Source of the DNA: Sporosarcina luteola
GTDB lineage: Bacteria; Bacillota; Bacilli; Bacillales_A; Planococcaceae
Length of the DNA stretch: 64,000 bases
Assembly (NCBI RefSeq): GCF_023715245.1
Contig: NZ_JAMBNV010000001.1
Location: 1,736,001 to 1,800,000 of the forward strand
Direction of reading: 5' to 3'
Made by a program: the position numbers and the translations under genes. A model generated the notes under the pieces. That model had not been told where the DNA came from and did not search any database. It saw nothing but the letters and a program-made list of their open reading frames with translations. Each line of letters opens with the position of its first letter. Within the stretch, counting starts at the first letter, position 1. Of the stretch, positions 40,401-51,414 are shown one piece after another.

Positions 40401-41303
40401 ATGAAAAAACGAGAGATTGGAAATAGCGGGATTTATGTATCTGAATTAGGACTCGGGTGCATGTCATTCCCAGACGACTTGGAAGAAGTGAAAAGCATAG
40501 TTGACATGGCGATACACGCCGGTATCAACTTCTTTGACACAGCAGACTTATATGCTGCCGGCAAAAATGAATCGCTTCTCGGTGAGGCGTTGAAAGGCAG
40601 ACGTGACGATATTATTTTAGCGACTAAGGTCGGAAACCGGATGGTCCCAGGCGAAGATGGATGGCGCTGGGATGCTTCGAAAGCTTATATAATGGAAGCC
40701 GTGAAGGACAGTCTCAGACGTCTTGGCACTGACTACATCGACCTTTATCAATTGCATGGCGGTACGATGGAGGATGATGCAACGGAAACAATTGAAGCGT
40801 TTGAAGCATTGAAAAAGGAAGGGGTCATCCGGCAGTACGGCATTTCATCCATCCGACCGAATGTCATCGAACGCTTTTTATCGAACAGCTCTGCCGTTTC
40901 CATCATGATGCAATACAGCCTGCTAGATCGACGGCCGGAGGAATGGTTCCCGATGATTCGTGAAGCGGGAGCGTCCGTCATCACTCGGGGTACATTGGCA
41001 AAAGGGCTTTTGACGGATGAAGCCCCTTCTCGAGTTAGTAAGATGGACGGCTTTGTTGCGTATGATGCTGAAGACTTGAAGAGGACAGTCGGCGAATTGC
41101 ATGAAACTGCCAACGATCTGCATGCGCTCGCCCTAGCATTCAACCTAAAAGAAAATGTAGTAGCTTCCGCGTTGATCGGTGCCAGCTCCAAGGATCAGCT
41201 TCTCGATTCAATCTTAGCGTATGAGAAGAAAGCCGAGCAATCCGAAATAGCCTCCATTGCGCAACTAACTGAAGTACATCAATACGAACAGCACCGGTTA
41301 TGA
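40401..41303 (+). CDS. yqkF: Aldo/keto reductase (YqkF-like)
   Basis: 300 residues from ATG 40401 (MKKREIGNSGIYVSELGLG), with GGAGGTG 7 nt upstream. AKR barrel with the catalytic Asp/Tyr in FFDTADLYAAGKNE, Lys in ILATKVGNR and His in LYQLHGG; the NADPH-binding end contains ALIGASSKDQL. Substrate unknown. Its position beside nudF matches B. subtilis yqkF. Confidence 0.9.
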   Translation: MKKREIGNSGIYVSELGLGCMSFPDDLEEVKSIVDMAIHAGINFFDTADLYAAGKNESLLGEALKGRRDDIILATKVGNRMVPGEDGWRWDASKAYIMEAVKDSLRRLGTDYIDLYQLHGGTMEDDATETIEAFEALKKEGVIRQYGISSIRPNVIERFLSNSSAVSIMMQYSLLDRRPEEWFPMIREAGASVITRGTLAKGLLTDEAPSRVSKMDGFVAYDAEDLKRTVGELHETANDLHALALAFNLKENVVASALIGASSKDQLLDSILAYEKKAEQSEIASIAQLTEVHQYEQHRL

Positions 41304-41406
41304 GTCCGTAATATTGTTGTAATAAATCTGTAATGATTAGGAAACTCCTTCACGGGTATCTAACAAGTAGGCAACAATTAATGATTACACCTTGGAGGAG
41401 ATTTCA

Positions 41407-41652
41407 TTGAAACTACTTACAGAAGACAAAAAATGGTTGAAGCTTGGAGCAGCAACATTCCTTTCCGTCGGACTACTCGCAGCATGCGGTGATGGCGACG
41501 ATGATACGGACGTAGATGTGAATAATCCACCAGCTGAAGTAGATGACGGCGTTAACGACGGAACAGATACAAATGTCGACCTTGATGTAGATGACGGTAC
41601 AGATACTGATGCAGACTTGGATACTGACACAGATACTGACGACAGCAAATAA
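41407..41652 (+). CDS. Small Asp-rich lipoprotein
   Basis: 81 residues from a TTG start at 41407 with GGAGGAG 6 nt upstream. Signal peptide (KWLKLGAATFLSVGL) and lipobox LLAACG, so the mature protein starts at Cys. The rest is a low-complexity chain of Asp, Thr, Gly and Asn (DVDDGTDTDADLDTDTDTDD) with no fold signal. Possibly a Ca2+-binding or charge-shield surface peptide. Repeat-type codons may make it length-variable. Followed by a strong terminator. Confidence 0.8.
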   Translation: MKLLTEDKKWLKLGAATFLSVGLLAACGDGDDDTDVDVNNPPAEVDDGVNDGTDTNVDLDVDDGTDTDADLDTDTDTDDSK

Positions 41653-41664
41653 GCGAATGAAAAA

Positions 41665-41695
41665 ACGAGACTCTGAATTGGAGTCTCGTTTTTTT
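41665..41695. terminator. Bidirectional terminator between lipoprotein and pbuX
   Basis: ACGAGACTC/GAGTCTCGT stem, A run on the left and T run on the right, so it serves both convergent genes. Confidence 0.9.
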
Positions 41696-41708
41696 GTTAT
41701 ATACTAGC

Positions 41709-43609
<1,901 letters not shown>

Positions 43610-43635
43610 TCATTCACGATCAGAAGGAATTAAAA

Positions 43636-43693
43636 AACCCCCAATGACCGTGCATCCATTCAATACATGAGTGGAGCAAGGTCATCCGGGGTT
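43636..43693 (-). terminator. Riboswitch terminator of xpt-pbuX
   Basis: Long stem AACCCCGGATGACC/GGTCATTGGGGGTT, followed on the minus strand by TTTTTTA, between the purine aptamer and xpt. This is the likely OFF-state terminator; a smaller ATGCATTTATGCAT hairpin precedes it. Confidence 0.85.
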
Positions 43694-43756
43694 TGAGTTA
43701 ACCGAATGAATAAAAAAGCCGCATGCATAAATGCATGTTACTTTTTCTACTTTGCT

Positions 43757-43826
43757 TCTCATAGTCGATCCATTTACGGTGGAACGGTAGAAACTTGCAG
43801 GCCATATCCCTGCGATTATATGAGTG
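43757..43826 (-). promoter_or_regulatory. Purine riboswitch, guanine class
   Basis: The minus strand has ACTCATATAATCGC, GGGATATGGCC, TGCAAGTTTCTACCG, CACCGTAAATGG and TCGACTATGAG, the conserved three-way junction of the purine aptamer. The residue before GACTATG is C, the base that pairs with guanine, hypoxanthine or xanthine (T would mean adenine). It fits control of xpt-pbuX. Confidence 0.95.
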
Positions 43827-44070
43827 GATGTTATAGTAATTAGGTTTTAATTATATCATGCATAGGACAGGTTACAATGGTTTTTTATCGTTAAAATATG
43901 TTAAATCTATGAACGAAAATACTTTAAAGGATACAAAGAAGGATAATCTACTTAAATATTGATTTATCTGGTAGTTAATTCACAATTCATATTATTTATT
44001 TTACTTATTTATAACGATTATTTCAACATAATTAACAATATTTCAGTAATATTAATTACCTCGCAATCTA

Positions 44071-44095
44071 GTTTATCATTCAACTTTCAGGGTTA
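44071..44095 (+). promoter_or_regulatory. Candidate SigB promoter of the GsiB-like gene
   Basis: GTTTAT-N13-GGGTTA, close to the SigB consensus (GTTTAA, GGGTAT), 55 nt before the start codon. gsiB of B. subtilis is a classical SigB gene. The rest of 43827-44070 is AT-rich and shows no gene. Confidence 0.5.
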
Positions 44096-44149
44096 TAGAT
44101 GGACTGTAGGCCACTACAAATATATCAACGAATAGGAGAGATATTTATT

Positions 44150-44452
44150 ATGGCTAAAAACAACAATAACAACTCTAACAACAATCGCGCGAAAATGTCT
44201 TTGGAAGAAGCTGGACGTAAAGGCGGAGAAGCTACTGCAAGAAACCATGACAGAGATTTCTATGAAAAAATTGGACGTAAAGGCGGAGAAGCCACAGCAC
44301 AAAATCATGACAGAGATTTCTATGAGGAAATCGGACGCAAAGGCGGAGAAGCTACCGCGAAAAATCATGATAGAGATTTCTATGAAGAGATCGGCAGAAA
44401 AGGCGGAGAAGCCCGCGCTCAACAAAACGATAACAACAATAGCAACCGTTAA
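44150..44452 (+). CDS. gsiB: KGG-repeat general stress protein (GsiB-like)
   Basis: 100 residues from ATG 44150 with AGGAGAG upstream. After an Asn-rich N-terminus come four repeats of about 20-22 residues, each with GRKGGEA and most with NHDRDFYE(E/K)I, and an Asn-rich tail. Such hydrophilic LEA-like KGG proteins build up in stress and stationary phase. The four units are nearly identical at DNA level too, so copy number may vary between strains. Confidence 0.9.
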   Translation: MAKNNNNNSNNNRAKMSLEEAGRKGGEATARNHDRDFYEKIGRKGGEATAQNHDRDFYEEIGRKGGEATAKNHDRDFYEEIGRKGGEARAQQNDNNNSNR

Positions 44453-44482
44453 TGGATGATTAGCTCTCCAATAACAATATGA

Positions 44483-44531
44483 ACAAAGCAGCTGGATGCG
44501 GTTTTTCATCAACCGCTTCCAGCTGCTTTGT
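44483..44531 (+). terminator. Terminator after the GsiB-like gene
   Basis: ACAAAGCAGCTGG/CCAGCTGCTTTGT with an inner CGGTT/AACCG pair, then CGATTTTT. Very stable; convergent with exoA, whose stop lies 7 bp away. Confidence 0.85.
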
Positions 44532-44537
44532 CGATTT

Positions 44538-45296
44538 TTACATAATATCCATCTCTAGAACGATCGGACAATGGTCACTTCCCATCACCTCGGCATGAAT
44601 ATCCGCTGTTTTCAAAGACGGCAGCAGACAATCCGATATGAGGAAATAGTCGATCCGCCAACCGATATTCCTAGCTCTCACATCTCGCATATAGGACCAC
44701 CATGTGTAAGCGCCTTCGACTTCGGGGTTCAATTGACGGTATGTATCAATGAACCCTTTATCTAGTAATGCCGTAAATTCTCCTCTTTCCTCAATTGTGA
44801 AGCCTGAATTTCCGACGTTCGATTTGAAGTTACGTATATCAATATCTTGATGGGCAACATTTAAATCTCCACAAAGGATGACAGATTTTTTGTTTTTCAA
44901 TTGAATCAGGTACTCCCTCATTCTACTTTCCCAATCCAACCGTACAGGAAGGCGGGCCAAATCCCGTTGCGCATTTGGCGCGTACACATTCACCAAGTAA
45001 AATTGAGGGAATTCCAGCGTTAAAATCCGGCCTTCATCTTCAGTTTCTGAATCCCCTACTCCATATGTTACGGCAATCGGCTCTTCTTTCGTGAAGACGG
45101 CGGTACCCGAATAGCCTTTTTTCATTGCATAGTTCCAGTACTGATGGTACCCTTCTAGCTCAAGCTCGATCTGACCGCTTTGCAGTTTCGTCTCCTGGAT
45201 GCAGAATATATCGGCATCCTGGTCTTTGAAATAATCCAGAAACCCTTTCCGGACGCAAGCTCGTAACCCATTGACATTCCATGAGATCAGTTTCAT
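44538..45296 (-). CDS. exoA: Exodeoxyribonuclease III / AP endonuclease ExoA
   Basis: 252 residues from ATG 45296 (MKLISWNVNGLRACVRKGFL), with AAGGAG upstream. Xth-family motifs: SWNVNGLRA, DIFCIQETKL, the Tyr in VYAPNAQ, CGDLNVAH, TWWSYM and GSDHCPI. Cuts DNA at abasic sites and removes 3' blocks. Single gene between convergent gsiB and the repeat array upstream. Confidence 0.95.
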   Translation of the reverse strand: MKLISWNVNGLRACVRKGFLDYFKDQDADIFCIQETKLQSGQIELELEGYHQYWNYAMKKGYSGTAVFTKEEPIAVTYGVGDSETEDEGRILTLEFPQFYLVNVYAPNAQRDLARLPVRLDWESRMREYLIQLKNKKSVILCGDLNVAHQDIDIRNFKSNVGNSGFTIEERGEFTALLDKGFIDTYRQLNPEVEGAYTWWSYMRDVRARNIGWRIDYFLISDCLLPSLKTADIHAEVMGSDHCPIVLEMDIM

Positions 45297-45383
45297 GCTA
45301 AAAACTCCTTCATCACACAATACTTTTCATTGTACTAAAAAAGGGAGTATCCTCAAAGAATAATAGCTGCAGGATACGCGAGG

Positions 45384-45530
45384 AGTTCTCGTTAAGTCTT
45401 TTGGAGTGCTCGTTTTTCCATGAAAAGTTCTCGTTCAACCTTGAATAGTTCTCGTTAAGTCGCTCAGAGTTCTCGTTAACGTATCAAAAGTTCTCATTCT
45501 TGTTGGAAGAGTTCTCGTTATGGCCGCCCG
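45384..45530. repeat. Seven-unit array with exact 21-bp period
   Basis: AGTTCTCGTT or a one-base variant starts at 45384, 45405, 45426, 45447, 45468, 45489 and 45510, always 21 bp apart. The other 11 bases of each unit differ. The regular two-turn spacing with a conserved decamer looks like a protein-binding array rather than a tandem duplication. It lies between the exoA and psuG transcription units. No frame across it is open. Confidence 0.85.
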
Positions 45531-45533
45531 TGA

Positions 45534-45568
45534 CAAAAAGAGCTGTCCGGACGACTTCCCGGACAGCT
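45534..45568 (-). terminator. Terminator after psuG
   Basis: AGCTGTCCGG/CCGGACAGCT, perfect 10-bp stem, with CTTTTTG following on the minus strand. Confidence 0.88.
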
Positions 45569-45587
45569 TCTATACATGATTATATTA

Positions 45588-46496
45588 TTATGCATTCAAT
45601 GCAACTGCAATTTGTGCACCGACAACTGCATTGTTTTTCACTAATGCGATATTCGCATCTAGGCTGCGGCCTTCTGTCAGGTCTTTCACTTTGCCTAACA
45701 TGAATGGTGTAACGTCTTTCCCGGCGATGTGAAGCTCTTCCGCTTCTTTAAGCGCAGCTTCGATGATGCCGTCAATAAACGACTTGTCCATTGCATCAGC
45801 TTCCGGAATTGGGTTAGCGATGACTGCGCCGCCTTTCAATCCGAGGTCCCATTTTACGCGAAGCATGTCAGCGACCGTCTCCGGTTTGTCAGCACGGATA
45901 TTCAGTCCGAAATCACTCTCGCGTGTAAAGAATGCTGGAAGGACATCTGTGCCGTAACCGACAACTGGAACGCCGTTCGTTTCCAAATACTCAAGCGTCA
46001 AGCCAAGGTCAAGGATGGATTTTGCACCAGCACAAATGACAGCAACATCTGTTTGCGCAAGCTCTTCCAAATCTGCAGAAATATCCATTGTCGTTTCAGC
46101 ACCTCGATGGACGCCACCGATTCCACCAGTTACGAAAATTTTGATGTCTGCAAGTGCTGCACAGATCATCGTAGCGGCAACTGTAGTCGCTCCTAGCTGC
46201 TTCGTAGCGATTAAGTACGCAAGATCCCTTCTCGATGCTTTTGCGACGCCTTGGCTATTTCCGAACATCTCAAGCTCTTCGTCAGAAAGGCCGATTTTAA
46301 TTTTCCCATCGATGATGGCGATTGTCGCAGGAACAGCCCCGTTATCGCGGATGATTTGCTCTACTTCGCGGGCAGTTTTCACGTTTTGCGGATACGGCAT
46401 TCCGTGTGAAATGATTGTGGATTCCAAAGCGACAATCGGTTTTCCTGCCGCCATAGCTTCTTGCACTTCGTTTGAATACGTTAGATATTGTTTCAT
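45588..46496 (-). CDS. psuG: Pseudouridine-5'-phosphate glycosidase
   Basis: 302 residues. Signatures: [40 protein letters not shown] and the [13 protein letters not shown] motif (K and E metal/active-site residues), later [15 protein letters not shown]. Splits pseudouridine 5'-phosphate to uracil and ribose-5-phosphate. The start overlaps the psuK stop (CAATGA) with GGAGG in the psuK tail. Confidence 0.96.
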   Translation of the reverse strand: MKQYLTYSNEVQEAMAAGKPIVALESTIISHGMPYPQNVKTAREVEQIIRDNGAVPATIAIIDGKIKIGLSDEELEMFGNSQGVAKASRRDLAYLIATKQLGATTVAATMICAALADIKIFVTGGIGGVHRGAETTMDISADLEELAQTDVAVICAGAKSILDLGLTLEYLETNGVPVVGYGTDVLPAFFTRESDFGLNIRADKPETVADMLRVKWDLGLKGGAVIANPIPEADAMDKSFIDGIIEAALKEAEELHIAGKDVTPFMLGKVKDLTEGRSLDANIALVKNNAVVGAQIAVALNA

Positions 46497-47596
46497 TGTA
46501 ATTCCTCCAATTCTTTTTTGAGAAGTTCTTTTGTCAGTTCAGGTCTTACTGTAAAGGAGCTTTCCAACGTTTTGGCCGCATTTAACAATCCCATACGGAC
46601 ATTTTCGTTTAATGTTTCCCCTATCAAATGTCCATGAAGCAATCCAGATACGAATGCATCCCCTGCACCAGTTACATCCTCAACATGCACGTCTTCCACT
46701 GCAGGGAAGTGAATCGGTTCTTCGCCCGCACTCGCAGCCATGATTCCTCTCGACCCAGAAGTGACGACGACATTTTCAGCGCCAAACGCAAGCAATTCCT
46801 GGACAGCTTTCTTCCAATCCCCGTCATTGTCAATCGACCGGCCTGTGTACGTCTCCGCTTCATCCTGATTGCAGATGAACCATGTGACACCTTTCAGATC
46901 ACTCGGCATCCTGTTCATTTTCGGTGAAGAGACAGGAATGATAACGAGTGGATTTCCTTTTTGGCTCGCCAGTTTTTTTATATAATCGACGGATTCCTTC
47001 GGACAGTTCAAATCGATAATAATCATCGCAGCGTTTGAGATCACTCTCGATTTTTCTTCCAAGTAGACTGGGGTCAAATAATCATAGATTTCCATATTCG
47101 CCAAAGCTATGACAAGCTCTCCGTCGTGATCCAATACAGCCGAATAGGAACCAGTTGATTTCCCGATCAATTGACCAACGTCCGTTACATCCATATGCGA
47201 AGATGATTCCCGTACAATCACGTCCCAGTCACTATCATTTCCTGCAACCGTTAGAAGCCGGACATTGTGGTCGAGCCGACCTAAATTCTCCGCAATATTT
47301 CGGGCAACGCCCCCAACTGAAACTGTCATGGAGGCCGGATTGGAAGTTCCAAGTTGTGTTTCTTCATTTATGTGGAATTTCCGGTCTATGTTCGCTCCAC
47401 CTATGCAAATGATTTCCTTTTCTTCGGGAAGAATATATGCCCGTCCTGAAATCCTTCCCTGTTTAATTAAACCGGAAATGATATTCGCCAAGGACGGTCT
47501 GGAAACTCGGAGGGCATCCGCCATTTCCTGTTGTGATAAATAAGGGTTGGCTCGAATTAAGTCAAGAACAGCCCTTTCCTTTTCATTCAATTCCAT
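46493..47596 (-). CDS. psuK: Pseudouridine kinase with N-terminal HTH
   Basis: 367 residues from ATG 47596 (a TTG at 47590 is a good alternative). The N-terminal 55 residues are a winged helix ([40 protein letters not shown]); the rest is a PfkB-family sugar kinase with [14 protein letters not shown] and the [16 protein letters not shown] anion hole and base. Phosphorylates pseudouridine for PsuG. The fused HTH could make it a substrate-sensing autoregulator; this fusion is common in Bacillales. Confidence 0.92.
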   Translation of the reverse strand: MELNEKERAVLDLIRANPYLSQQEMADALRVSRPSLANIISGLIKQGRISGRAYILPEEKEIICIGGANIDRKFHINEETQLGTSNPASMTVSVGGVARNIAENLGRLDHNVRLLTVAGNDSDWDVIVRESSSHMDVTDVGQLIGKSTGSYSAVLDHDGELVIALANMEIYDYLTPVYLEEKSRVISNAAMIIIDLNCPKESVDYIKKLASQKGNPLVIIPVSSPKMNRMPSDLKGVTWFICNQDEAETYTGRSIDNDGDWKKAVQELLAFGAENVVVTSGSRGIMAASAGEEPIHFPAVEDVHVEDVTGAGDAFVSGLLHGHLIGETLNENVRMGLLNAAKTLESSFTVRPELTKELLKKELEELQ

Positions 47597-47669
47597 CACC
47601 CTTTAAACATTTGTTTTAATTGTAAACTTTTGTTTGGCCGATTGCAACAAAAAAATAGTACTTGTTCAG

Positions 47670-48818
47670 TTACATTTCCAACTCGTCATCATCTTGCACA
47701 CTTATTGCTTTTTCGATTTCATACAAAGATAGGTCGATATCGACTTTATTCCCAATAGCAATACTCGCCAGCTGCTTTCCGAGATACGGACCGACCGTTA
47801 GTCCTGAAGCACCTAAACCGTTTGCAAATAGCAGCTCAGGATAGCCCGGCACTTCCCCGATGACAGGCAGGAAACCTGGTGTGAACGGCCGAACACCGAC
47901 ACGAACTTCTTCAAATATTGCTTCCTTCAAACCAGGTGCCACTTTCAAAGCTTTATCCAGTACCTCATGAATACCACCAGCTGTCGGGTTACCCATTATG
48001 TCCGCATCCACCTCATCTTCATGAGTTGCCCCAACGATCACTTTCCCATTATCTGACGGCAAAATATATTGATCGGTTGTAGGCATGATGACCGGCCAAC
48101 GGGATGTGTCATGCCCGTACATATGTAAATGGACGATTTGCGCCTTTTGCCCGGTAACCTGTACATTCAACTTGAGCGGTTTCAATAATTCACCAGCCCA
48201 CGCACCAGCCGCAATAATCACTTTCGATGCCAATATCAATTCCCGGTTGACATAGATGCCTGCAACCTTTCCTTCTTCTACAGCAAGCGTTGCGGAGCCA
48301 TGTATAAGGGTGGCTCCGTTTTTTTCAGAAGCATTGAGCAGTGCCTTTCTCAGCGCCCTGCCATCGACCCGAGCAGCTCCTTCTACGTGTACAGATGAGA
48401 AACCTTCTTCTAAAAGAGGGAACAGAGTTGATGTTGCACGTTCATGCAACAGTGTTACTTCCCCTATTTCAGGAGCTTCTTCCCTTCTCTCCAAAGCGCG
48501 TGCTTCCATCTTCTCAAGCTTAGCCCATTCCGTATGCAAACTGATCGCACCGACTTTCCGATAACCAGTTTCGCCCTCGCCATCTTCTTTCAACCGTAGA
48601 ATCATTTCAGGATAATAGGATGCTCCTCCTTTTGCCAAAGCATACCAAGCTTTATTTCTACGCTGCGATAACCACGGGCAAATGATTCCGGCAGCCGCAT
48701 CCGTCGCCTGTCCTTTGTCAATTCGGTCGACGAGAACCACTTCCGCTCCCTGCTTTGCCAAGTGATAAGCTGTGGATGCGCCAAGAATTCCTCCACCGAT
48801 AACAATGATCCGTTCCAT
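47670..48818 (-). CDS. FAD-dependent amino-acid oxidase-like protein (DadA family)
   Basis: 382 residues from ATG 48818 (MERIIVIGGGILGASTAYHL), AAAGGTG upstream. Rossmann dinucleotide fold at the N-terminus (GGGILG), the ATDAAAGIICPWLS loop, and a C-terminal FAD contact GLGASGLTVGPYLGK. Belongs to the glycine/D-amino-acid oxidase (DAO) superfamily; substrate may be a D-amino acid, sarcosine or similar. Single gene, divergent from ilvE. Confidence 0.85.
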   Translation of the reverse strand: MERIIVIGGGILGASTAYHLAKQGAEVVLVDRIDKGQATDAAAGIICPWLSQRRNKAWYALAKGGASYYPEMILRLKEDGEGETGYRKVGAISLHTEWAKLEKMEARALERREEAPEIGEVTLLHERATSTLFPLLEEGFSSVHVEGAARVDGRALRKALLNASEKNGATLIHGSATLAVEEGKVAGIYVNRELILASKVIIAAGAWAGELLKPLKLNVQVTGQKAQIVHLHMYGHDTSRWPVIMPTTDQYILPSDNGKVIVGATHEDEVDADIMGNPTAGGIHEVLDKALKVAPGLKEAIFEEVRVGVRPFTPGFLPVIGEVPGYPELLFANGLGASGLTVGPYLGKQLASIAIGNKVDIDLSLYEIEKAISVQDDDELEM

Positions 48819-49015
48819 GTCAAACACCTTTTTCTATTTTAGTTCTATTGTACAAGCGGGAAAACATACATACAATCAAGCCAACTTGTAACCGTTTTCA
48901 AAATCGTAACAATAATATAATAACTTGACTCTTCCATTTTTCTAAAAATGCAGTATACTTATTCTATTCAATAATAAATGGTCTTTAAGACTATTCATAA
49001 GGAGATTTGATCCGA

Positions 49016-50113
49016 ATGACAAGAACACCCATCCAGATTAAACTAAGCGATTCTAAAAAAGAAAAGCCAAATCCCGAGCATCTCGTATTCGGCAGAAGTT
49101 TCACCGACCATATGTTTGTTGCGGATTTTGATGAAGGAAGAGGTTGGCATAGCCACCGAATAGTCCCTTACGCTCCAGTCACATTAGATCCTGCTTCCAT
49201 CGTCTTGCATTACGGGCAAACGGTATTCGAAGGCATGAAAGCATATCGCTCAGCAGAAGATGGTACTGTGCGGTTATTCCGTCCTGAGGAGAATATGAAA
49301 AGGCTTAATCTTTCATTGGATCGGCTTTGTATGCCCCGAATCGATGAAGATGCAGCATTGAATGCATTGACACAGCTCATTCATATTGAAAAGGACTGGA
49401 TACCGACGTTGGAAGGCACCTCTTTGTACATACGACCTTTCGTCATAGCAAATGAAGCATTCCTAGGTGTTGCTCCTGCGAGAAAATATCAGTTCTTCAT
49501 CATCCTATCTCCAGTAGGTTCCTATTATAAAGAAGGCATTCATCCGGTAAAAATCCTTGTAGAAAACGAATTTGTCAGAGCGGTGAAAGGCGGTACAGGC
49601 GGCGCGAAAACTGCAGGCAATTATGCGGCGGGCCTAAAAGCCCAGCAAGTTGCAGATCAGCGGGGCTATTCACAAGTGCTCTGGTTGGACGGCGTCGAAC
49701 GGAAATATGTCGAAGAAGTGGGAAGCATGAATATCTTCTTCAAAATTGATGGCGAAATCATTACCCCTGCTATCAACGGAAGTATTTTGGAAGGAATTAC
49801 GCGGAAATCGATTTTGCAGCTTTTGCGGCATTGGGATATTCCTGTTTCAGAACGAAAAATAGGAATGGATGAAATTAGGGCAGCCTATAATGAAGGAAAG
49901 CTTGAGGAAGTCTTCGGAACAGGAACGGCGGCTGTCATCTCTCCTGTCGGTGAATTGAATTGGGATGGCTACAAGATGGTCGTTAACAACTGTGAAACAG
50001 GTCCATTGGCGAAGCGTCTATTCGACACCCTTTCCAACATTCAGGCTGGACATGAAGCTGATCCATTCAATTGGATAGTGGAATTGAAAAGCCAACTTGT
50101 AAAATTGGCGTAA
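49016..50113 (+). CDS. ilvE: Branched-chain amino acid aminotransferase
   Basis: 365 residues from ATG 49016 (MTRTPIQIKL), AAGGAG 11 nt upstream; TTG 49007 is too close to the site. Class IV PLP transaminase: HYGQTVFEGMKAYR, GGTGGAKTAGNYAAG and the PLP-lysine segment YSQVLWLDGVERKYVEEVGS. Type II BCAT (B. subtilis YbgE/YwaA). Makes Leu, Ile and Val from their keto acids. A terminator follows immediately. Confidence 0.95.
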   Translation: MTRTPIQIKLSDSKKEKPNPEHLVFGRSFTDHMFVADFDEGRGWHSHRIVPYAPVTLDPASIVLHYGQTVFEGMKAYRSAEDGTVRLFRPEENMKRLNLSLDRLCMPRIDEDAALNALTQLIHIEKDWIPTLEGTSLYIRPFVIANEAFLGVAPARKYQFFIILSPVGSYYKEGIHPVKILVENEFVRAVKGGTGGAKTAGNYAAGLKAQQVADQRGYSQVLWLDGVERKYVEEVGSMNIFFKIDGEIITPAINGSILEGITRKSILQLLRHWDIPVSERKIGMDEIRAAYNEGKLEEVFGTGTAAVISPVGELNWDGYKMVVNNCETGPLAKRLFDTLSNIQAGHEADPFNWIVELKSQLVKLA

Positions 50114-50118
50114 CAAGA

Positions 50119-50149
50119 AAAGACATACCACAAATCGCGGTATGTCTTT
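50119..50149 (+). terminator. Terminator after ilvE
   Basis: AAAGACATACC/GGTATGTCTTT, 11-bp stem, followed by CTTTA. The convergent Spo0E-like gene ends 3 bp later. Confidence 0.85.
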
Positions 50150-50151
50150 CT

Positions 50152-50310
50152 TTACGCTATATTTTGATAACGATTCAGTAAAGAATCCAATTCTTGGCTG
50201 CATGCTACAACTGCTGGATGAGTAAATCCACGGTCTTTTGCTATCTTGACCATCTTCGATCTTTTCATGTGGATCTTAAAAGATAAAAGCTGTTTTCCTA
50301 TCAATCGCAT
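50152..50310 (-). CDS. Spo0E-like aspartyl-phosphate phosphatase (small)
   Basis: A 52-residue gene with GGAGG 9 nt before ATG 50310. The two-helix pattern ends in the family signature SQELDSLLNRY at 38-48. Spo0E-type proteins dephosphorylate Spo0A-P and so delay sporulation. The fit is good: first helix with basic residues, HPAVVACSQELD in the turn and second helix. The neighbour upstream on the same strand is a spore lipoprotein gene, 200 bp away. Confidence 0.85.
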   Translation of the reverse strand: MRLIGKQLLSFKIHMKRSKMVKIAKDRGFTHPAVVACSQELDSLLNRYQNIA

Positions 50311-50511
50311 CGCGCATTTCCTCCGTCAATTTTTTTACCTTTGCCTATCATAATGTAGACCGTTTAAAAAAAATGTCGAATTGTGTGTTAAATTCTTGAA
50401 ATAAAACACTTGTCACAGATTTGTCACAATAGAAAGGAAGAGGTATGCATAAACTACCCCTTCCTGTCGTCCTTTAAACCTTTAAATGGTAATCAAACGA
50501 TTATTTAATTT

Positions 50512-51027
50512 TTATTTAGCTTCTGGGAACATCCGATTAATACTCGTTGTAAATTCTTCAAAGAACCCTTCGGCCGGTTCTCCTGCACGGAGCTGATTTC
50601 CATATTCAGTGAAACGCTTGGCGACATCCGGGTTGAACGACACGTATACATTGTTGAAATCGTTATGCATGCGTCGGACCTCATCGGCTACCTTCTTTTT
50701 TAAATCTTCATTCTCGTTAACGCCTTCCTTTAAAGCGACACCGACATAAGCATTTTGGTCAGTTACAAGAACGTTTGCAGCTGACACTTCTTCCATCGCT
50801 GTAATCTTTTCCGCTGCGTCATCTGCCACTTCCACTTTTGATTGGCCGTTGTTAGTGGTCGTATTATCATTGTTTCCTTGAGCAGATTCTCCAACACCGG
50901 TATTTTCCGAAGCATTGTTATTGCCGTTTGTCGTATTTCCATTCGTGTTGTTATTGTCCTTGTTGTTAGCACACCCAACTATAGCAAGCATGAGTAGCAA
51001 CGAGAGAGAAATCGCTAATTTTTTCAT
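50512..51027 (-). CDS. YhcN/YlaJ-family sporulation lipoprotein
   Basis: 171 residues from ATG 51027 with AAGGAG upstream. Signal peptide and lipobox AIVGC, then a long Asn/Thr/Gly low-complexity linker (about 24-68) and a YhcN-type domain (VADDAAEKITAMEEVSAANV, YVGVALKEGV, VADEVRRMHNDFNNVYVSFN). Proteins of this family sit in the spore inner membrane and are made under forespore control. The Asn-rich linker is likely variable in length. Confidence 0.88.
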   Translation of the reverse strand: MKKLAISLSLLLMLAIVGCANNKDNNNTNGNTTNGNNNASENTGVGESAQGNNDNTTTNNGQSKVEVADDAAEKITAMEEVSAANVLVTDQNAYVGVALKEGVNENEDLKKKVADEVRRMHNDFNNVYVSFNPDVAKRFTEYGNQLRAGEPAEGFFEEFTTSINRMFPEAK

Positions 51028-51147
51028 CCTTTTCACTCCTTGTCATATGGTCAGCAATAGAGTGTGTAAGATTCGCTCTTCTATTCGTCACTTTTCTTTT
51101 TAGATAAAGAAAAACCGGATGGACAAAACCACCCGGCAATCAAAATT

Positions 51148-51396
51148 TCAATATTTTGTGCCGTTATCCCCAAATTCATCGAGCAACTCGGCAAAGCTTT
51201 TGTTCTTCTCACGTTCGATACGTTCGCGTCGAATCATCTCTTGACGCTCCGCTTCTTCCGCCTCGGCTTTTGCCGTCATTTCCTTCTTGGCGGCTTTCAA
51301 TTTTACTAATATATCATTATCAAGCGTCTCAGAGAGCGTCGCTTTTTCATCTTCGCGTTTTATTGGAGTTGCTGGCCTTGATTTTTTCTTTGCCAT
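51148..51396 (-). CDS. yqkE: Small charged protein (YqkE/DUF3886-like)
   Basis: 82 residues, beginning MAKKKSRPATPIKREDEKAT and dominated by a Lys/Glu/Ala/Arg helix (AKKEMTAKAEAEEAERQEMI), ending in ERIEREKNKSFAELLDEF. The REKNKSF(A/E)ELL ending is the recognisable part of the YqkE family. No known function. Lies 18 bp downstream of the thiolase gene, possibly co-transcribed. Confidence 0.75.
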   Translation of the reverse strand: MAKKKSRPATPIKREDEKATLSETLDNDILVKLKAAKKEMTAKAEAEEAERQEMIRRERIEREKNKSFAELLDEFGDNGTKY

Positions 51397-51414
51397 TCAG
51401 TACACCTTCTTTCC

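Noticed and set aside
43757-43826. Adenine riboswitch
   Set aside because: The discriminating base before GACTATG is C, not T, and the downstream genes are xpt-pbuX.
45384-45530. CRISPR array
   Set aside because: Only 10 bases are conserved per 21-bp unit, there are no 20-40-bp spacers, and no cas genes are nearby.
48925-48959. Sigma-A promoter of ilvE (TTGACT and TATACT)
   Set aside because: The two boxes are 23 bp apart, too far for a normal promoter; the -10 may be real with another -35, but this was not supportable.
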